Assembly (NCBI RefSeq): GCF_001442805.1
Contig: NZ_CP011131.1
Location: forward strand, 3,286,001 to 3,350,000
Direction: 5' to 3'
DNA length: 64,000 bases
Source: Lysobacter gummosus
GTDB lineage: Bacteria > Pseudomonadota > Gammaproteobacteria > Xanthomonadales > Xanthomonadaceae
Shown: positions 1-8,276 of the stretch, piece after piece
How the letters are laid out: each line of letters opens with the position of its first letter
Numbering within the stretch: position 1 is the first letter of the stretch
Notes under the pieces: generated by a model
The model's database searches: none
What the model was told of the DNA's origin: nothing
What the model saw: only the letters and a program-made list of their open reading frames with translations
Position numbers and translations under genes: made by a program

Positions 1-384
1 AACGCGCGCACCGACGTGTACCTGCGCGGCCTGGCGCCGCCGGAACGGCGCGTGGAGGAAACCCTGGCCCGCGCCGCGCGCTATCGCGCCGCCGGCGCCG
101 ACGGCCTGTTCGTGCCCGGGCTGACCGATGAAGCCTCGGTGCGCACGATCGCCGCCGAGGCCGGCATGCCCTTGAACCTGCTCGCGCGCAGCGCGCTGCC
201 GGGCGCCGACGAACTGCAGCGCTGGGGCGTGCGTCGCCTGAGCGCCGGCTCGGACATCGCCCAGTCGATGTATGCGCGCATGGCCGCCTTGGCCGCCGGT
301 TTTCTGCGCGACGGCGACTGCAAGCCGCTCTCGGCCGAGGCGATGGCGTATTCGCAGGTCAATGCGTTGTTTCAGGATCGCTGA
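1..384 (+). CDS. Isocitrate lyase/PEP mutase family protein, C-terminal part
   Basis: The gene enters from the left edge, so only the last 127 residues are visible. The reading frame is open from base 1 (N-A-R-T-D-V-Y-L) to the TGA at 382-384. The segment NARTDVYL followed by an Arg-rich helix and AAGADGLFVPGL is typical of the TIM-barrel isocitrate lyase/phosphoenolpyruvate mutase superfamily, where this is the late beta-strand/alpha-helix part of the barrel. These enzymes form or cleave C-C or P-C bonds on small oxoacids. The active-site loop and metal-binding residues lie upstream of the window, so the exact reaction cannot be told. Family assignment is good; substrate unknown. Confidence 0.8.
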   Translation, partial: NARTDVYLRGLAPPERRVEETLARAARYRAAGADGLFVPGLTDEASVRTIAAEAGMPLNLLARSALPGADELQRWGVRRLSAGSDIAQSMYARMAALAAGFLRDGDCKPLSAEAMAYSQVNALFQDR

Positions 385-885
385 AGCCGTCGTGGGGTGA
401 GCGCTTCCGCCTGTGACTTCGCGCGGGCGGAAGCGGCTTTGTACGAGCCCGGCGGCCACCCAGAGCGAGCAGAACCACGAGGTGGTCATGATGGTCGGCA
501 TCGTGTGGGCTCATGGAGTCGCTGCGAGCCGACAGTGACCGGCTGCAATGGGAGGGGCTTCAGCCCCGATGCTTTTCGATCAAATCGCCAGACTTTTCCA
601 CAATCCGGCCATCTGATCGAAAAGCATCGAGGCTGAAGCCCTCCCTCAAGAGCCGCGCGCGTTTGCAAGATCTTCCTACTCAGCGCATCCGATCCATCGC
701 GATGATGCGATTTACCCGTTAAATTTTCGCCATCGATCCAGGCCAGCGGCTAGCCCGATCCGGCTATTTCCCCGCAACCGCGCGACGCGTAGCTTGCCGG
801 CCAAGCTGGCACGGCGAGCGCAAAACCCGCACCGCCGCGCAGCGATCGCACAGCGGTTCAATGGATGGACTAGCGGAGGATTGTC
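385..885. other. Intergenic region without a gene
   Basis: About 500 bases between the PEP-mutase-like gene and the TIGR04222-type gene. Apart from the inverted repeat at 550-647 and a GGAGGA ribosome binding site at 875-880 for the next gene, I see nothing. Short open frames here read through the repeat and have no recognisable motif. Confidence 0.6.
550..647. repeat. Dispersed inverted repeat (GGCTTCAGCCCCGATGC type)
   Basis: Two arms of about 33 bases (550-582 and 613-647) are near-perfect reverse complements: GGGAGGGGCTTCAGCCCCG then ATGCTTTTCGATCA, and back. Half-units of the same family recur at 37829-37853, 47059-47098 and 60567-60605, each in an intergenic gap. The paired form could fold into a long hairpin. 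It resembles REP/BIME-type dispersed palindromes. No coding function is seen. Confidence 0.8.
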
Positions 886-2364
886 ATGAACGATCCGAAC
901 ACGACGGCGACGGACAACGCGCAATGGACACCGGCTCAACAGCAATTGTGGCAACGGCTGCGCGACTATCGTTTCGACGAGCCGGACTCGGAGGAATTCG
1001 CCCTGCGCGTCGCCACGCACGCGCAACTCGATATCGCCGACGCGCAGGCCGCGATCGAGGAATACCGGCACTTCTGTTTTCTCGCGATCAGCGCCGGACA
1101 CCCGGTCACGCCGAGCAAGCTCGTCGATGAGGTGTGGCACGCACACATCACCGACACCCAGCGTTATCTGAGCTTCTGCCGGCACACGCTCAAGCGCTGG
1201 CTGCACCACGTGCCTTCACGCGGCGGTGTCTCGGAAGATCGGCGCCACCAGCGCCAGTACGCCGACACTGTGCGCAGCTACACACGCTACTTCGGCCAGC
1301 CGCCGCAAAAATTCTGGCCCGCGCCGCAAATCGAACCCGCCCCCAAGCCGGCACCGGCCATCGGCCGCGCCGTCGCGCGCGAACCCGCGCACGGCCTGTC
1401 CTGGATGCTGCGCCTGAGCCTGATCGCCGGCATCGCCTATCTGCTCATCGCCGCCTATTACGAGCAGGGCAATCCGCTGCACTGGCGCGGGCCGGGATTC
1501 CTGCTGTGGTACCTCACCCTGATGTTCGCCGCCTACCGGCTCGGCGCCTGGCTGCGGCGGCGCGCGCTGGATCGCGGCGATCGCGGTTCGCGCAAGGCCG
1601 ACCGATGGGAGCTGGCCTATCTGGCCGGTGGCGCGGAACGCGTCGCCGATACCATCGTCGCCGAATTGCTGGAACGCGATGCGGTGACGCTCGAGTTCGA
1701 CCGCGACCGCGTCGACAAGGCGCGCCGCACCGGGCGGGTATGGCTGCGGCCGCGTGAGTTGTCGCCGCAAGAGCTGGATGCGCTGCCGGCGATTCTGCGC
1801 GAGGCGCTGGATGAGGTCGTGCGCACGCGCAAGGCTCTGTCCAGCATCCTGCTGGCATTGCGCGAACGCCACCAGCACATGCACCGGCAGTTGCAGGACT
1901 CGGGCCTGACCAACACGCCGGAGCAGCAGCACAAGGCGAAGGTGTACTCGATGGCGCCGCTGGCCGCGCTGATATTGCTGGGCCTGATCAAGATCGATAT
2001 CGGCTTGAGCAATGACCACCCGGTCGGATTCCTGACCGTGCTGACGATACTCACGGTGTTGATCACCCTGACCCGATTGCCGTCCAAGCCGGACGAACTG
2101 CTCAGCCATGCCGGCGAGTGGGAGCTGTTCCGCGCACGCCAGCGCCAGCGCAGCGAACCCGGCGACGCCATGACCTACGTCGCCCTCGCCGGCCCCATCG
2201 CCTTGATCGGCACACCGCTGGCCGACTATCACCAGGTTCGTGCCCCGCACGGAAGCAACGCAGGCGGCGGCGACGGAGCCGGGGGTGGCGGTGGAGGCGA
2301 TGGCGGCGGCGGCGGAGGTTGCGGCGGCGGCTGTGGCGGTTGCGGGGGCTGCGGCGGCGGTTGA
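886..2364 (+). CDS. TIGR04222-like membrane protein with Gly/Cys-rich tail
   Basis: A 492-residue protein. The start is supported by GGAGGA five bases upstream of the ATG. The N-terminal 120 residues hold a VDEVWHAHITDTQRY segment seen in glycine-rich domain proteins. Hydrophobic helices follow near residues 173-190 and 203-220, and a second pair near 355-395. The middle cytoplasmic-looking part (about 235-345) is charged. The last 40 residues are nearly all Gly with some Asp, then Cys spaced as CGGGCGGCGGCGGG. This fits TIGR04222-type membrane proteins, whose function is not established. The cysteine-bearing tail could bind metal or be an anchor; that is inference. It stands alone, with a hairpin after it. 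Confidence 0.7.
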   Translation: MNDPNTTATDNAQWTPAQQQLWQRLRDYRFDEPDSEEFALRVATHAQLDIADAQAAIEEYRHFCFLAISAGHPVTPSKLVDEVWHAHITDTQRYLSFCRHTLKRWLHHVPSRGGVSEDRRHQRQYADTVRSYTRYFGQPPQKFWPAPQIEPAPKPAPAIGRAVAREPAHGLSWMLRLSLIAGIAYLLIAAYYEQGNPLHWRGPGFLLWYLTLMFAAYRLGAWLRRRALDRGDRGSRKADRWELAYLAGGAERVADTIVAELLERDAVTLEFDRDRVDKARRTGRVWLRPRELSPQELDALPAILREALDEVVRTRKALSSILLALRERHQHMHRQLQDSGLTNTPEQQHKAKVYSMAPLAALILLGLIKIDIGLSNDHPVGFLTVLTILTVLITLTRLPSKPDELLSHAGEWELFRARQRQRSEPGDAMTYVALAGPIALIGTPLADYHQVRAPHGSNAGGGDGAGGGGGGDGGGGGGCGGGCGGCGGCGGG

Positions 2365-2441
2365 TGCCGTCTGCCACGGCGACCGAAACCTGTAGATTTC
2401 GCCGAGCAATCGCCGCTGCCCTGCGCATCATTCCAATCGAT

Positions 2442-2474
2442 CGACGGGTCCGCGACACCAGCGCGGACCCGTCG
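2442..2474. terminator. Hairpin between convergent genes
   Basis: Perfect 13-base arms CGACGGGTCCGCG (2442-2454) and CGCGGACCCGTCG (2462-2474) with a 7-base loop. It lies between two converging genes. There is no clear T-run, so it may act as a bidirectional stop or transcript-stabilising hairpin rather than a classical intrinsic terminator. Confidence 0.6.
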
Positions 2475-2490
2475 TGTCGAGGCTACGGCT

Positions 2491-3234
2491 TCAGAACGAT
2501 CCCGCCGTCGGCCGCACGATCACCTCGCTGACGTCCACGTCCGCCGGCTGCTCGATCGCGAAGCCGATCGCGCGCGCGATCGAATCCGGGCCGATGGCGA
2601 TGCGGCGGAATTCGCGCATGCCCTGCGCAGTGTCCGGATCGGTGATGGTGTCGGCCAGTTCCGACTCGACCACGCCGGGCGAGATCGTGGTGACGCGGAT
2701 GTCCTGGTGTTCCTGGCGCAGGCCGTCGGAAATCGCCCACACCGCGAACTTGGTCGCGCAGTACACCGCCCCGGTCGGCACGACGTAGTGCGCGCCCAGC
2801 GAGGCGACGTTGATCACCTGGCCGTGGCCCTGCGCCTGCATCGCCGGCAGCACCGCGGCGATGCCGTGCAGCACGCCGCGGATGTTCACGTCGATCATGC
2901 GGTTCCATTCGTCGAGCTTGAGCGCCTTCAGCGGCGACAGCGGCATCACGCCTGCATTGTTGACCAACACGTCGATGGCGCCGAACTCGGCTTGCGCATA
3001 ACGCACGAAGGCGGCGAAGTCCTCCGCGTCGGTCACGTCCAGGGCGCGATAGCGCAGCGTGCCGCCGGCGGCGGCGAGGGTTTCGCTCAAGGCTTGCAGG
3101 CGCTCGGTGCGGCGCGCGCCGATCACGACCTTCGCGCCGCGCTCGGCGAGCAGCCGCGCGGTCGCCTCGCCGATGCCGCTGCTGGCGCCGGTGATCAATA
3201 CAATTTTGCCTTGCACGTTGGGGTGGGTGCTCAT
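2491..3234 (-). CDS. SDR family oxidoreductase
   Basis: A 247-residue classical short-chain dehydrogenase/reductase. Visible motifs are the cofactor loop TGASSGIG near residue 16, NNAGV in the middle, the catalytic Ser in NVASLGAH, and the YCATK pair (catalytic Tyr and Lys). The Arg in the GARRTER segment after beta-2 suggests NADP(H). I chose the ATG giving MSTHPNVQGK, with GAAGGA about eight bases upstream, over a longer frame that runs into the divergent promoter. It is divergent from an AraC-type regulator 230 bases away, which probably controls it. Substrate unknown. Confidence 0.88.
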   Translation of the reverse strand: MSTHPNVQGKIVLITGASSGIGEATARLLAERGAKVVIGARRTERLQALSETLAAAGGTLRYRALDVTDAEDFAAFVRYAQAEFGAIDVLVNNAGVMPLSPLKALKLDEWNRMIDVNIRGVLHGIAAVLPAMQAQGHGQVINVASLGAHYVVPTGAVYCATKFAVWAISDGLRQEHQDIRVTTISPGVVESELADTITDPDTAQGMREFRRIAIGPDSIARAIGFAIEQPADVDVSEVIVRPTAGSF

Positions 3235-3464
3235 CTCGAAATCCTTCGCTTGGGGCGGACGCGGGTCGTCCGGCTTGGTCGCCACTGTGCGGATGGCGGC
3301 CGCGGCCGCGGTAGAACGATCGCGGCCGGTTCTTGCACGATCCTCCATAACCCGGCTCCAGCCCTTGCCGCGCCCGCCGCACGGACGGATCATCGCAGCC
3401 ATCCCCACCCCGCCGAATCCTCGGTAAAACCCCGGATTTCGGCCTATTCAACAGGCATCGCGCG

Positions 3465-4400
3465 ATGGAAGCGGTAGAACGGCTGGCTCAGGCGATTGAT
3501 CGAAACTCCGGCATCGACGGCCTGCACCCGACCGCCTTGCCGCGGGTGCAACTGATCCGCTCCAGCCGCCGCGTCGATGCAATCCACGAGCTGCATCGCC
3601 CGGCGGTGTGCATCGTCGCCCAGGGCAGCAAGCGGGTGATGCTCGGCGACCGCATCTTCGAATACGACCGCCGCCGCTATCTGGTGGTGTCGGTGGACGT
3701 GCCGATCCTCGGCCAGATTGCCCAGGCCAGCGAGGACGAACCTTATCTGTGCCTGCGCCTGGACCTGGACCCGGCGGTGCTGAGCGCGCTGTGGCTGGAA
3801 TCGGGTCTGCCCGAGCCGGCCGACAGCGCGCCGGGGCCCAGCCTCATGCTCAGCGATGCGACGCCGGATCTGCTCGATGCCGCGGTGCGGCTGCTGGCCC
3901 TGCTCGACCAGCCCGACGACATTCCGATGCTGGCGCCGCTGATCGAGCGCGAAATCCTGTACCGCCTGATCAAGGGCGAACAGGCCACGCGTCTGCGCGA
4001 GATCGCCCACGGCGAGAGCCGGCTGCGCCACGTCACCCGCGCCATCGACTGGATCAAGCGCAACTACCGCGAACCCTTCGACATGAGGCAACTGGCCGCG
4101 CACGCCAGCATGAGCGCCTCGGCGCTGCACGCGCACTTCAAGTCGGTGACGCGCATGAGCCCGCTGCAGTACCAGAAGCAACTGCGCCTGCAACAGGCGC
4201 GCGGACTGATGCTGGGCGAGGCGATGGACGCGACCAGCGCCGGACACGCGGTCGGCTACGACAGCCCGTCGCAGTTCAGCCGCGAATACAGCCGTTTGTT
4301 CGGCGCGCCGCCGTTGCGCGACGTGGCCCGCCTGCGCGAATTGCCGCCCAGTTTCCAGGGCTCCGCAGCGAGCACAGGCGCCGGCTTCGCGCAGAACTGA
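3465..4400 (+). CDS. AraC family transcriptional regulator (AraC_N type)
   Basis: A 311-residue regulator. Residues about 20-180 match the AraC_N (PF06719) sensor fold, with the HELHRPAVCIVAQGSKRVMLGD stretch in pieces typical of that family. The C-terminal 100 residues carry two helix-turn-helix motifs: MRQLAAHASMSASALHAHFK and the second ending in VGYDSPSQFSREYSRLFGAPP. It is divergently transcribed from the SDR gene, the usual arrangement for a regulator of its neighbour. The inducer is unknown. Confidence 0.88.
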   Translation: MEAVERLAQAIDRNSGIDGLHPTALPRVQLIRSSRRVDAIHELHRPAVCIVAQGSKRVMLGDRIFEYDRRRYLVVSVDVPILGQIAQASEDEPYLCLRLDLDPAVLSALWLESGLPEPADSAPGPSLMLSDATPDLLDAAVRLLALLDQPDDIPMLAPLIEREILYRLIKGEQATRLREIAHGESRLRHVTRAIDWIKRNYREPFDMRQLAAHASMSASALHAHFKSVTRMSPLQYQKQLRLQQARGLMLGEAMDATSAGHAVGYDSPSQFSREYSRLFGAPPLRDVARLRELPPSFQGSAASTGAGFAQN

Positions 4401-4413
4401 GCCGCGCCGCTGC

Positions 4414-5331
4414 TCAAGCCTGCGCGCGCAGCCACGCCAGCAGCGCGGCCGCCGGCGAGCCTTCGCTTATCGCCTGCGGCGAAAGCAGGTGATAACCGCT
4501 GCCGTCGGCGGCGAACCCCTGCGGCGCGACCAGCACACCGGCCTCGATATCGTCGCGCACCAGTTGCCACGGCCCGATCGCGACGCCCACGCCGGCCGCC
4601 GCGGCCTGCAGACTGAAGTAGAAATGTTCGAACGCCTGCGTCTGCACGACCGGTACGCGCCGTCGCGCCGCCCGCGCCCAATCGGCCCAGGCGCCGAGTC
4701 GGGTCGCGCTGTGCAGCAACACCGCCGATTCGTCCCACTGCGCGCGCCGGCCCTCGCCGCGCAGATGCCGCGCGCGATAGGCCGGACTGCACACCGGGCC
4801 GACCCGTTCTTCGAACAGCAACTGCGCGTGCACGCGCCGGCCCCAATCGAAATCGTTGCGGCGGATCGCCAGATCGATCTCGCCGAACCCGACCGGACCT
4901 CCGCCGGCGACCAGTTGCAGGCCGATGCCCGGATGCGCGGCCTGGAACGCCGGCAGGCGCGGAATCAGCCAGCGCATCAGCAAGGTCGGCTCGCACGACA
5001 GCACCAGCGCGGGCTTGCGCGGCGGCTCGCGCAGTTCGCGAACCGTGGCGGCGAGTACGTCGAAGGCCGCGGCGGTGGCATCGCGCAGACGCTCGCCCGC
5101 CGCGGTCAGGAATACGCGCTGGCTGCGGCGCTGGAACAGCTCGACCGCGAGCGCGTCCTCGATCGAACGCACCGCGCGGCTGACCGCGCCGTGGGTCAGA
5201 TGCAACTCCTGCGCGGCGCGGGTGAAGCTGCCCAGGCGCGCGGCTGCCTCGAAACAGCGCAGCGCGCCCAGCGGCGGCAGCTCGCCGCGCCGATAGCGTG
5301 AGTTTTCCTCACCAGGCTTGTGATCATTCAT
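4414..5331 (-). CDS. LysR family regulator (GcvA-like)
   Basis: A 305-residue LysR-type regulator. The winged helix-turn-helix occupies residues 18-77, with ALRCFEAAARLGSFTRAAQE and LTHGAVSRAVRSIED. The effector domain follows and reads like the GcvA/AmpR/DsdC branch (SCEPTLLMRWLIPRLPAF, DLAIRRND). It is divergent from the LysE-type exporter with only 65 bases between starts. LysR/LysE divergent pairs are a known arrangement in which the regulator turns on export of its amino acid ligand, so that role is inferred here. Confidence 0.88.
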   Translation of the reverse strand: MNDHKPGEENSRYRRGELPPLGALRCFEAAARLGSFTRAAQELHLTHGAVSRAVRSIEDALAVELFQRRSQRVFLTAAGERLRDATAAAFDVLAATVRELREPPRKPALVLSCEPTLLMRWLIPRLPAFQAAHPGIGLQLVAGGGPVGFGEIDLAIRRNDFDWGRRVHAQLLFEERVGPVCSPAYRARHLRGEGRRAQWDESAVLLHSATRLGAWADWARAARRRVPVVQTQAFEHFYFSLQAAAAGVGVAIGPWQLVRDDIEAGVLVAPQGFAADGSGYHLLSPQAISEGSPAAALLAWLRAQA

Positions 5332-5396
5332 GGTTTGCGGCCTCGATCCAGCGCCTCTAATTTAGCCTTATCCCCGAACTCCGGCGCAGCCCCCCG

Positions 5397-6026
5397 ATGC
5401 AGGAATTGATAGCGGTAGTCACCATCACCGTGCTGGCGGTGATCAGCCCCGGGCCGGATTTCGCGATGGTCTCGCGCAACAGCCTGCTGCTGTCGCGCCG
5501 CGCCGGCGTGCTGACCGCGCTCGGCATCGGCCTTGGGGTCTGGGTGCATGTGGCCTACACCCTGCTGGGGGTGGGGCTGGTGATCCAGCAATCGCTGCGC
5601 CTGTATGCGGCGCTGAAGATTCTCGGCGCGCTGTACCTGATCTACCTGGGCGTGAAGATGCTGCGCTCGCGCGCCGAACCGGCGCCAGCCGCGGGCCTGC
5701 CCGCCGAGCCGCCGCCGGCGATCTCCGACGCCGCCGCATTGCGCACCGGTTTCCTGACCAACGCGCTAAATCCCAAGTGCACGGTGTTCGTGGTCAGCCT
5801 GTTCCTGCAGGTGGTGCAACCGGCGACGCCGCTGGCGCAGCGGATCGGCTACGGCGCCTTCGTCAGCGCCACCCATGTGCTGTGGTTCGCCCTGGTCGCG
5901 CTGCTGTTCTCGCATGGCGCGGTCCGCGCCGGATTGCTGCGCTGGCGGCACGGGATCGATCGCGCCTTCGGTGCGCTGCTGATCGGTTTCGGCGGTTTAC
6001 TGGCCGGATCGGCCTTGCGCCGGTAA
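5397..6026 (+). CDS. LysE/RhtB family amino-acid exporter
   Basis: A 209-residue inner-membrane protein with about six hydrophobic segments. The N-terminus TVLAVISPGPDFAMVSRN carries the SPGPD motif that marks the LysE/RhtB/threonine efflux superfamily, and the LYLIYLGVKMLRS helix and FLTNALNPKCTVFVVSLF segment are also typical. It exports an amino acid or a homoserine-lactone-like metabolite by antiport; the substrate cannot be read from sequence. The divergent LysR gene is its likely regulator. Confidence 0.88.
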   Translation: MQELIAVVTITVLAVISPGPDFAMVSRNSLLLSRRAGVLTALGIGLGVWVHVAYTLLGVGLVIQQSLRLYAALKILGALYLIYLGVKMLRSRAEPAPAAGLPAEPPPAISDAAALRTGFLTNALNPKCTVFVVSLFLQVVQPATPLAQRIGYGAFVSATHVLWFALVALLFSHGAVRAGLLRWRHGIDRAFGALLIGFGGLLAGSALRR

Positions 6027-6064
6027 CTCGGACCGCTGATCCGGGACTGCATCGCCGACCGCGC

Positions 6065-6676
6065 TCACGCCGGGTCGGCCGAACGCGCGGCCTCGGCGCG
6101 GAATTGCTTCAGCGCCGCGCTGTCGGCCTTTAGCTGGGCGAGCATCTTGCAAAACAGCCGCCCCTGCTCAATCGCATCATCCAGGGCGATGTGCGTATGC
6201 GGATCATCGGAAAACCAATGTCGCGGCATCGCGCGCTTGCTGGTATCTCGATACGACAGATCGAGCACGGCCATCGCCAAGGTCTTCATGTCCAACGCGG
6301 AATGACTGAACGGACTCTCGCCAGTAAAACGGATCAGGTACCAGTAGACGAAGCTGAAATCAAAACCGGCCGGATAGGCGACGAACACCGGCTTGCCCGG
6401 CAGATCCCTGAGCCAAGCCAGGTACTGCGTCATCACATCCGACGGTGGCCGGGCATCAACCCGCGCTGCATCCCAGGCCTGCGGTTGCTCGGCCCACCAC
6501 GCCAGCGTTTTCGGATCACCCGCAGCGCCTTCCAGCTCAAGCAGGTTGGCCGAGAACGTCGCGATCAGTTCGCCGTCGGCGGTAAACGCCGCCGACCCCA
6601 GACTCAACATCGAATTCGCCGCCGGAATCGGCCCGTCGGATTCGATATCCGTGGATACGTAGATTTCCTTCGCCAT
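6065..6676 (-). CDS. DEDDh-type 3'-5' exonuclease
   Basis: A 203-residue RNase H-fold nuclease. The DxE motif is in [10 protein letters not shown] (Asp10, Glu12), a third acid is in AGFDFSF (Asp106), and the last motif HIALDDA supplies His162 and Asp167. These form the DEDDh two-metal site of the epsilon/oligoribonuclease/RNase T superfamily. The closest general type is the small bacterial 3'-5' exoribonuclease group. It stands alone between the LysE-type exporter and the HvfX operon and does not appear to be in an operon. DNA or RNA preference is not readable. Confidence 0.82.
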   Translation of the reverse strand: MAKEIYVSTDIESDGPIPAANSMLSLGSAAFTADGELIATFSANLLELEGAAGDPKTLAWWAEQPQAWDAARVDARPPSDVMTQYLAWLRDLPGKPVFVAYPAGFDFSFVYWYLIRFTGESPFSHSALDMKTLAMAVLDLSYRDTSKRAMPRHWFSDDPHTHIALDDAIEQGRLFCKMLAQLKADSAALKQFRAEAARSADPA

Positions 6677-6980
6677 GAATCGTGTATCCCTGCAAGCGGA
6701 GCGATCGCGGCCGTCGAAAAGCGGCGCTGCTCAGGATTATGCCTGCGCTTCGTCGATGATCGAGCATGTCGGCCGGCCAGACCCGACCTGATCAGGCCGC
6801 AACCGCAGCCATCCGCAACTACTGCGCCGTCACCCTCGGCCGAGCTTTGTATCCGAATGTATCCAACCACCCCATCCGTGCGTTTGGCTGACAAATCCCC
6901 GCCTGCGCCGACACCCTGACGATACCGCGACGCCCCGAAATAGCCCCATCCCAACCGGGCCGGCCTTTCAGGAGCGAACC
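6677..6980. other. Intergenic region upstream of the hvf operon
   Basis: About 300 bases between the divergently arranged exonuclease and hvfX. It must contain the promoters for both. An AGGAG ribosome binding site sits at 6970-6974, six bases before the hvfX ATG. I found no convincing dyad operator for a metal regulator. Confidence 0.5.
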
Positions 6981-7667
6981 ATGCGGTATCTGCCTTCCAC
7001 CCTCTCCTCCCTCACCCCGCGCATCGATGCGGTGGGCCGCTGGCTCGCGCCGACCGGTCTGCGCGTGTTGCTGGCTTGGGAATTCTTCGAAGCCGGCCGC
7101 GAGAAGTGGTTGGGCGAGAACTGGTTCGCCGATCTGGGCGACAAGTTTCCGCTGCCGTTCTCGCTGCTCGGGCCCGATGTGAACTGGACCCTGGCCACCT
7201 GGCTGGAACTGAGCGCCAGCATTGCGCTGCTGTTCGGACTGGGCACGCGCTACGCGGCCTTCGCGCTGTGGGTGCTGACCGTGGTCGCCATCTACGCCGT
7301 GCACTGGCCCAGCGATTGGTCGAGCCTGAGCGAACTGTGGCAGGGCTACGCGATCAGCGACCAGGGCCACGGCAACTACAAGCTGCCGCTGCTGTATCTG
7401 GTGATGTTGCTGCCGCTGATCCTCAACGGCGGCGGCCACCTCAGCCTCGATCATCTGCTGAGCGCCGCGCGAACCGCCCGCGCGAACAGCGGCTTCGATC
7501 GCCGCGCCTGGGGCGTGACCGCACTGGCCTTCGGCTTGCCGCTGAGCCTGCTGCTGCCCTGGCTCGGCGGCGCGATGGCCGCCGTCGGCGTCGCCCTGAT
7601 CGCATTCAAGCCCGGCCGCGCTGCCGATTCGGGCGCGATGACGAAGGCCTTCGCCGCGGCTCGTTAA
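6981..7667 (+). CDS. hvfX: HvfX-like DoxX family membrane protein
   Basis: A 228-residue DoxX-type membrane protein with four to six hydrophobic helices. Its segments [39 protein letters not shown] and the [19 protein letters not shown] helix match the DoxX proteins found with DUF692/DUF2063 genes (HvfX in Haemophilus, GigT in gold-induced operons). Family members in these operons are thought to work on, or export, the copper-binding RiPP, but the molecular role is not settled. It is the first gene of the operon, with a clean AGGAG ribosome binding site, followed 116 bases later by the precursor gene. Confidence 0.85.
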   Translation: MRYLPSTLSSLTPRIDAVGRWLAPTGLRVLLAWEFFEAGREKWLGENWFADLGDKFPLPFSLLGPDVNWTLATWLELSASIALLFGLGTRYAAFALWVLTVVAIYAVHWPSDWSSLSELWQGYAISDQGHGNYKLPLLYLVMLLPLILNGGGHLSLDHLLSAARTARANSGFDRRAWGVTALAFGLPLSLLLPWLGGAMAAVGVALIAFKPGRAADSGAMTKAFAAAR

Positions 7668-7783
7668 GCCGCCGCCGTCCATCGCATCCCGCGGCTTCGA
7701 CCGCCGCTGCACCGACTCGCTTCCCCTCGCCGCGCATGCGGCGCCCACCCCTGCGGCATCGCCGCGATCTTTGGAGAAACACC

Positions 7784-8209
7784 ATGTCCCGTAACGACTC
7801 GACCACCCGCACCTCGACCCGCAACCACAGCCTCGGCCTGATCGGCGTCGCCCTGGCCGGCGGCATGTTCCTGAGCGGTTCGGCCTTCGCCGTGCAGCCG
7901 CTGGCCCAGGGCTATCTCGCCTCGGCCGGCCACGCCGCCAAGGCCGGCGAAGGCAAGTGCGGTGAAGGCAAATGCGGCGAAGAGAGCTTCGCCAAGACCG
8001 ACACCAATCACGACCAGAAGGTCTCGCGCGAAGAGTTCATCGCCGCCGCGCCCAAGCGTGCCGCCGAGTTCAATCAGATCGACACCGACAAGAACGGCAG
8101 CATTTCCCTGCCCGAAGCCCTGAAGTCGGTCGAAGCCGCGCGCAAGGCCGCCGGCAAGTCGGTGGGCGAAGGCAAGTGCGGCGAGGGCAAGTGCGGCGGT
8201 CAGGCCTGA
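7784..8209 (+). CDS. hvfA: HvfA-type metallophore RiPP precursor with EGKCG motifs and EF-hands
   Basis: A 141-residue exported precursor. Residues 1-36 are a Sec signal peptide with a twin of Ser/Thr/Arg residues, a hydrophobic core and an SAFA cleavage site. Two EGKCG motifs follow at 56-65 (Cys59, Cys64) and two more at 129-138 (Cys132, Cys137), four residues from the C-terminus. EGKCG cysteines are the sites modified by DUF692/MNIO enzymes to oxazolone-thioamide or thiooxazole in HvfA and bufferins, which bind copper. Between the pairs lie two canonical EF-hand loops: [12 protein letters not shown] (73-84) and [12 protein letters not shown] (100-111), both with all acidic ligands. The ATG has GGAGAA upstream. 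A hairpin with a T-run follows before the enzyme gene. Modification and metal binding are inferred. Confidence 0.88.
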   Translation: MSRNDSTTRTSTRNHSLGLIGVALAGGMFLSGSAFAVQPLAQGYLASAGHAAKAGEGKCGEGKCGEESFAKTDTNHDQKVSREEFIAAAPKRAAEFNQIDTDKNGSISLPEALKSVEAARKAAGKSVGEGKCGEGKCGGQA

Positions 8210-8216
8210 CCGTCTT

Positions 8217-8256
8217 GCGCCCCTTCCTATCCCTCCCCGGGAAGGGGCGCCTTTTT
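8217..8256 (+). terminator. Attenuator-like hairpin between precursor and MNIO enzyme
   Basis: An 11-base perfect stem GCGCCCCTTCC (8217-8227) with GGAAGGGGCGC (8240-8250), a 12-base loop, then CTTTTT. It sits in the 67-base gap between hvfA and hvfB. A leaky terminator here would give more precursor mRNA than enzyme mRNA, as is common in RiPP operons. Confidence 0.75.
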
Positions 8257-8276
8257 CTTCCATGCGAGATGCCGCG

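Noticed and set aside
2260..2364. Gly/Cys tail considered as a metallothionein
   Set aside because: It is the end of a large membrane protein in a continuous frame, and it lacks CxC clusters of a metallothionein.
8262..8276. Earlier ATG for hvfB
   Set aside because: It directly follows the T-run of the hairpin with no ribosome binding site; the ATG at 8277 fits the family start better.
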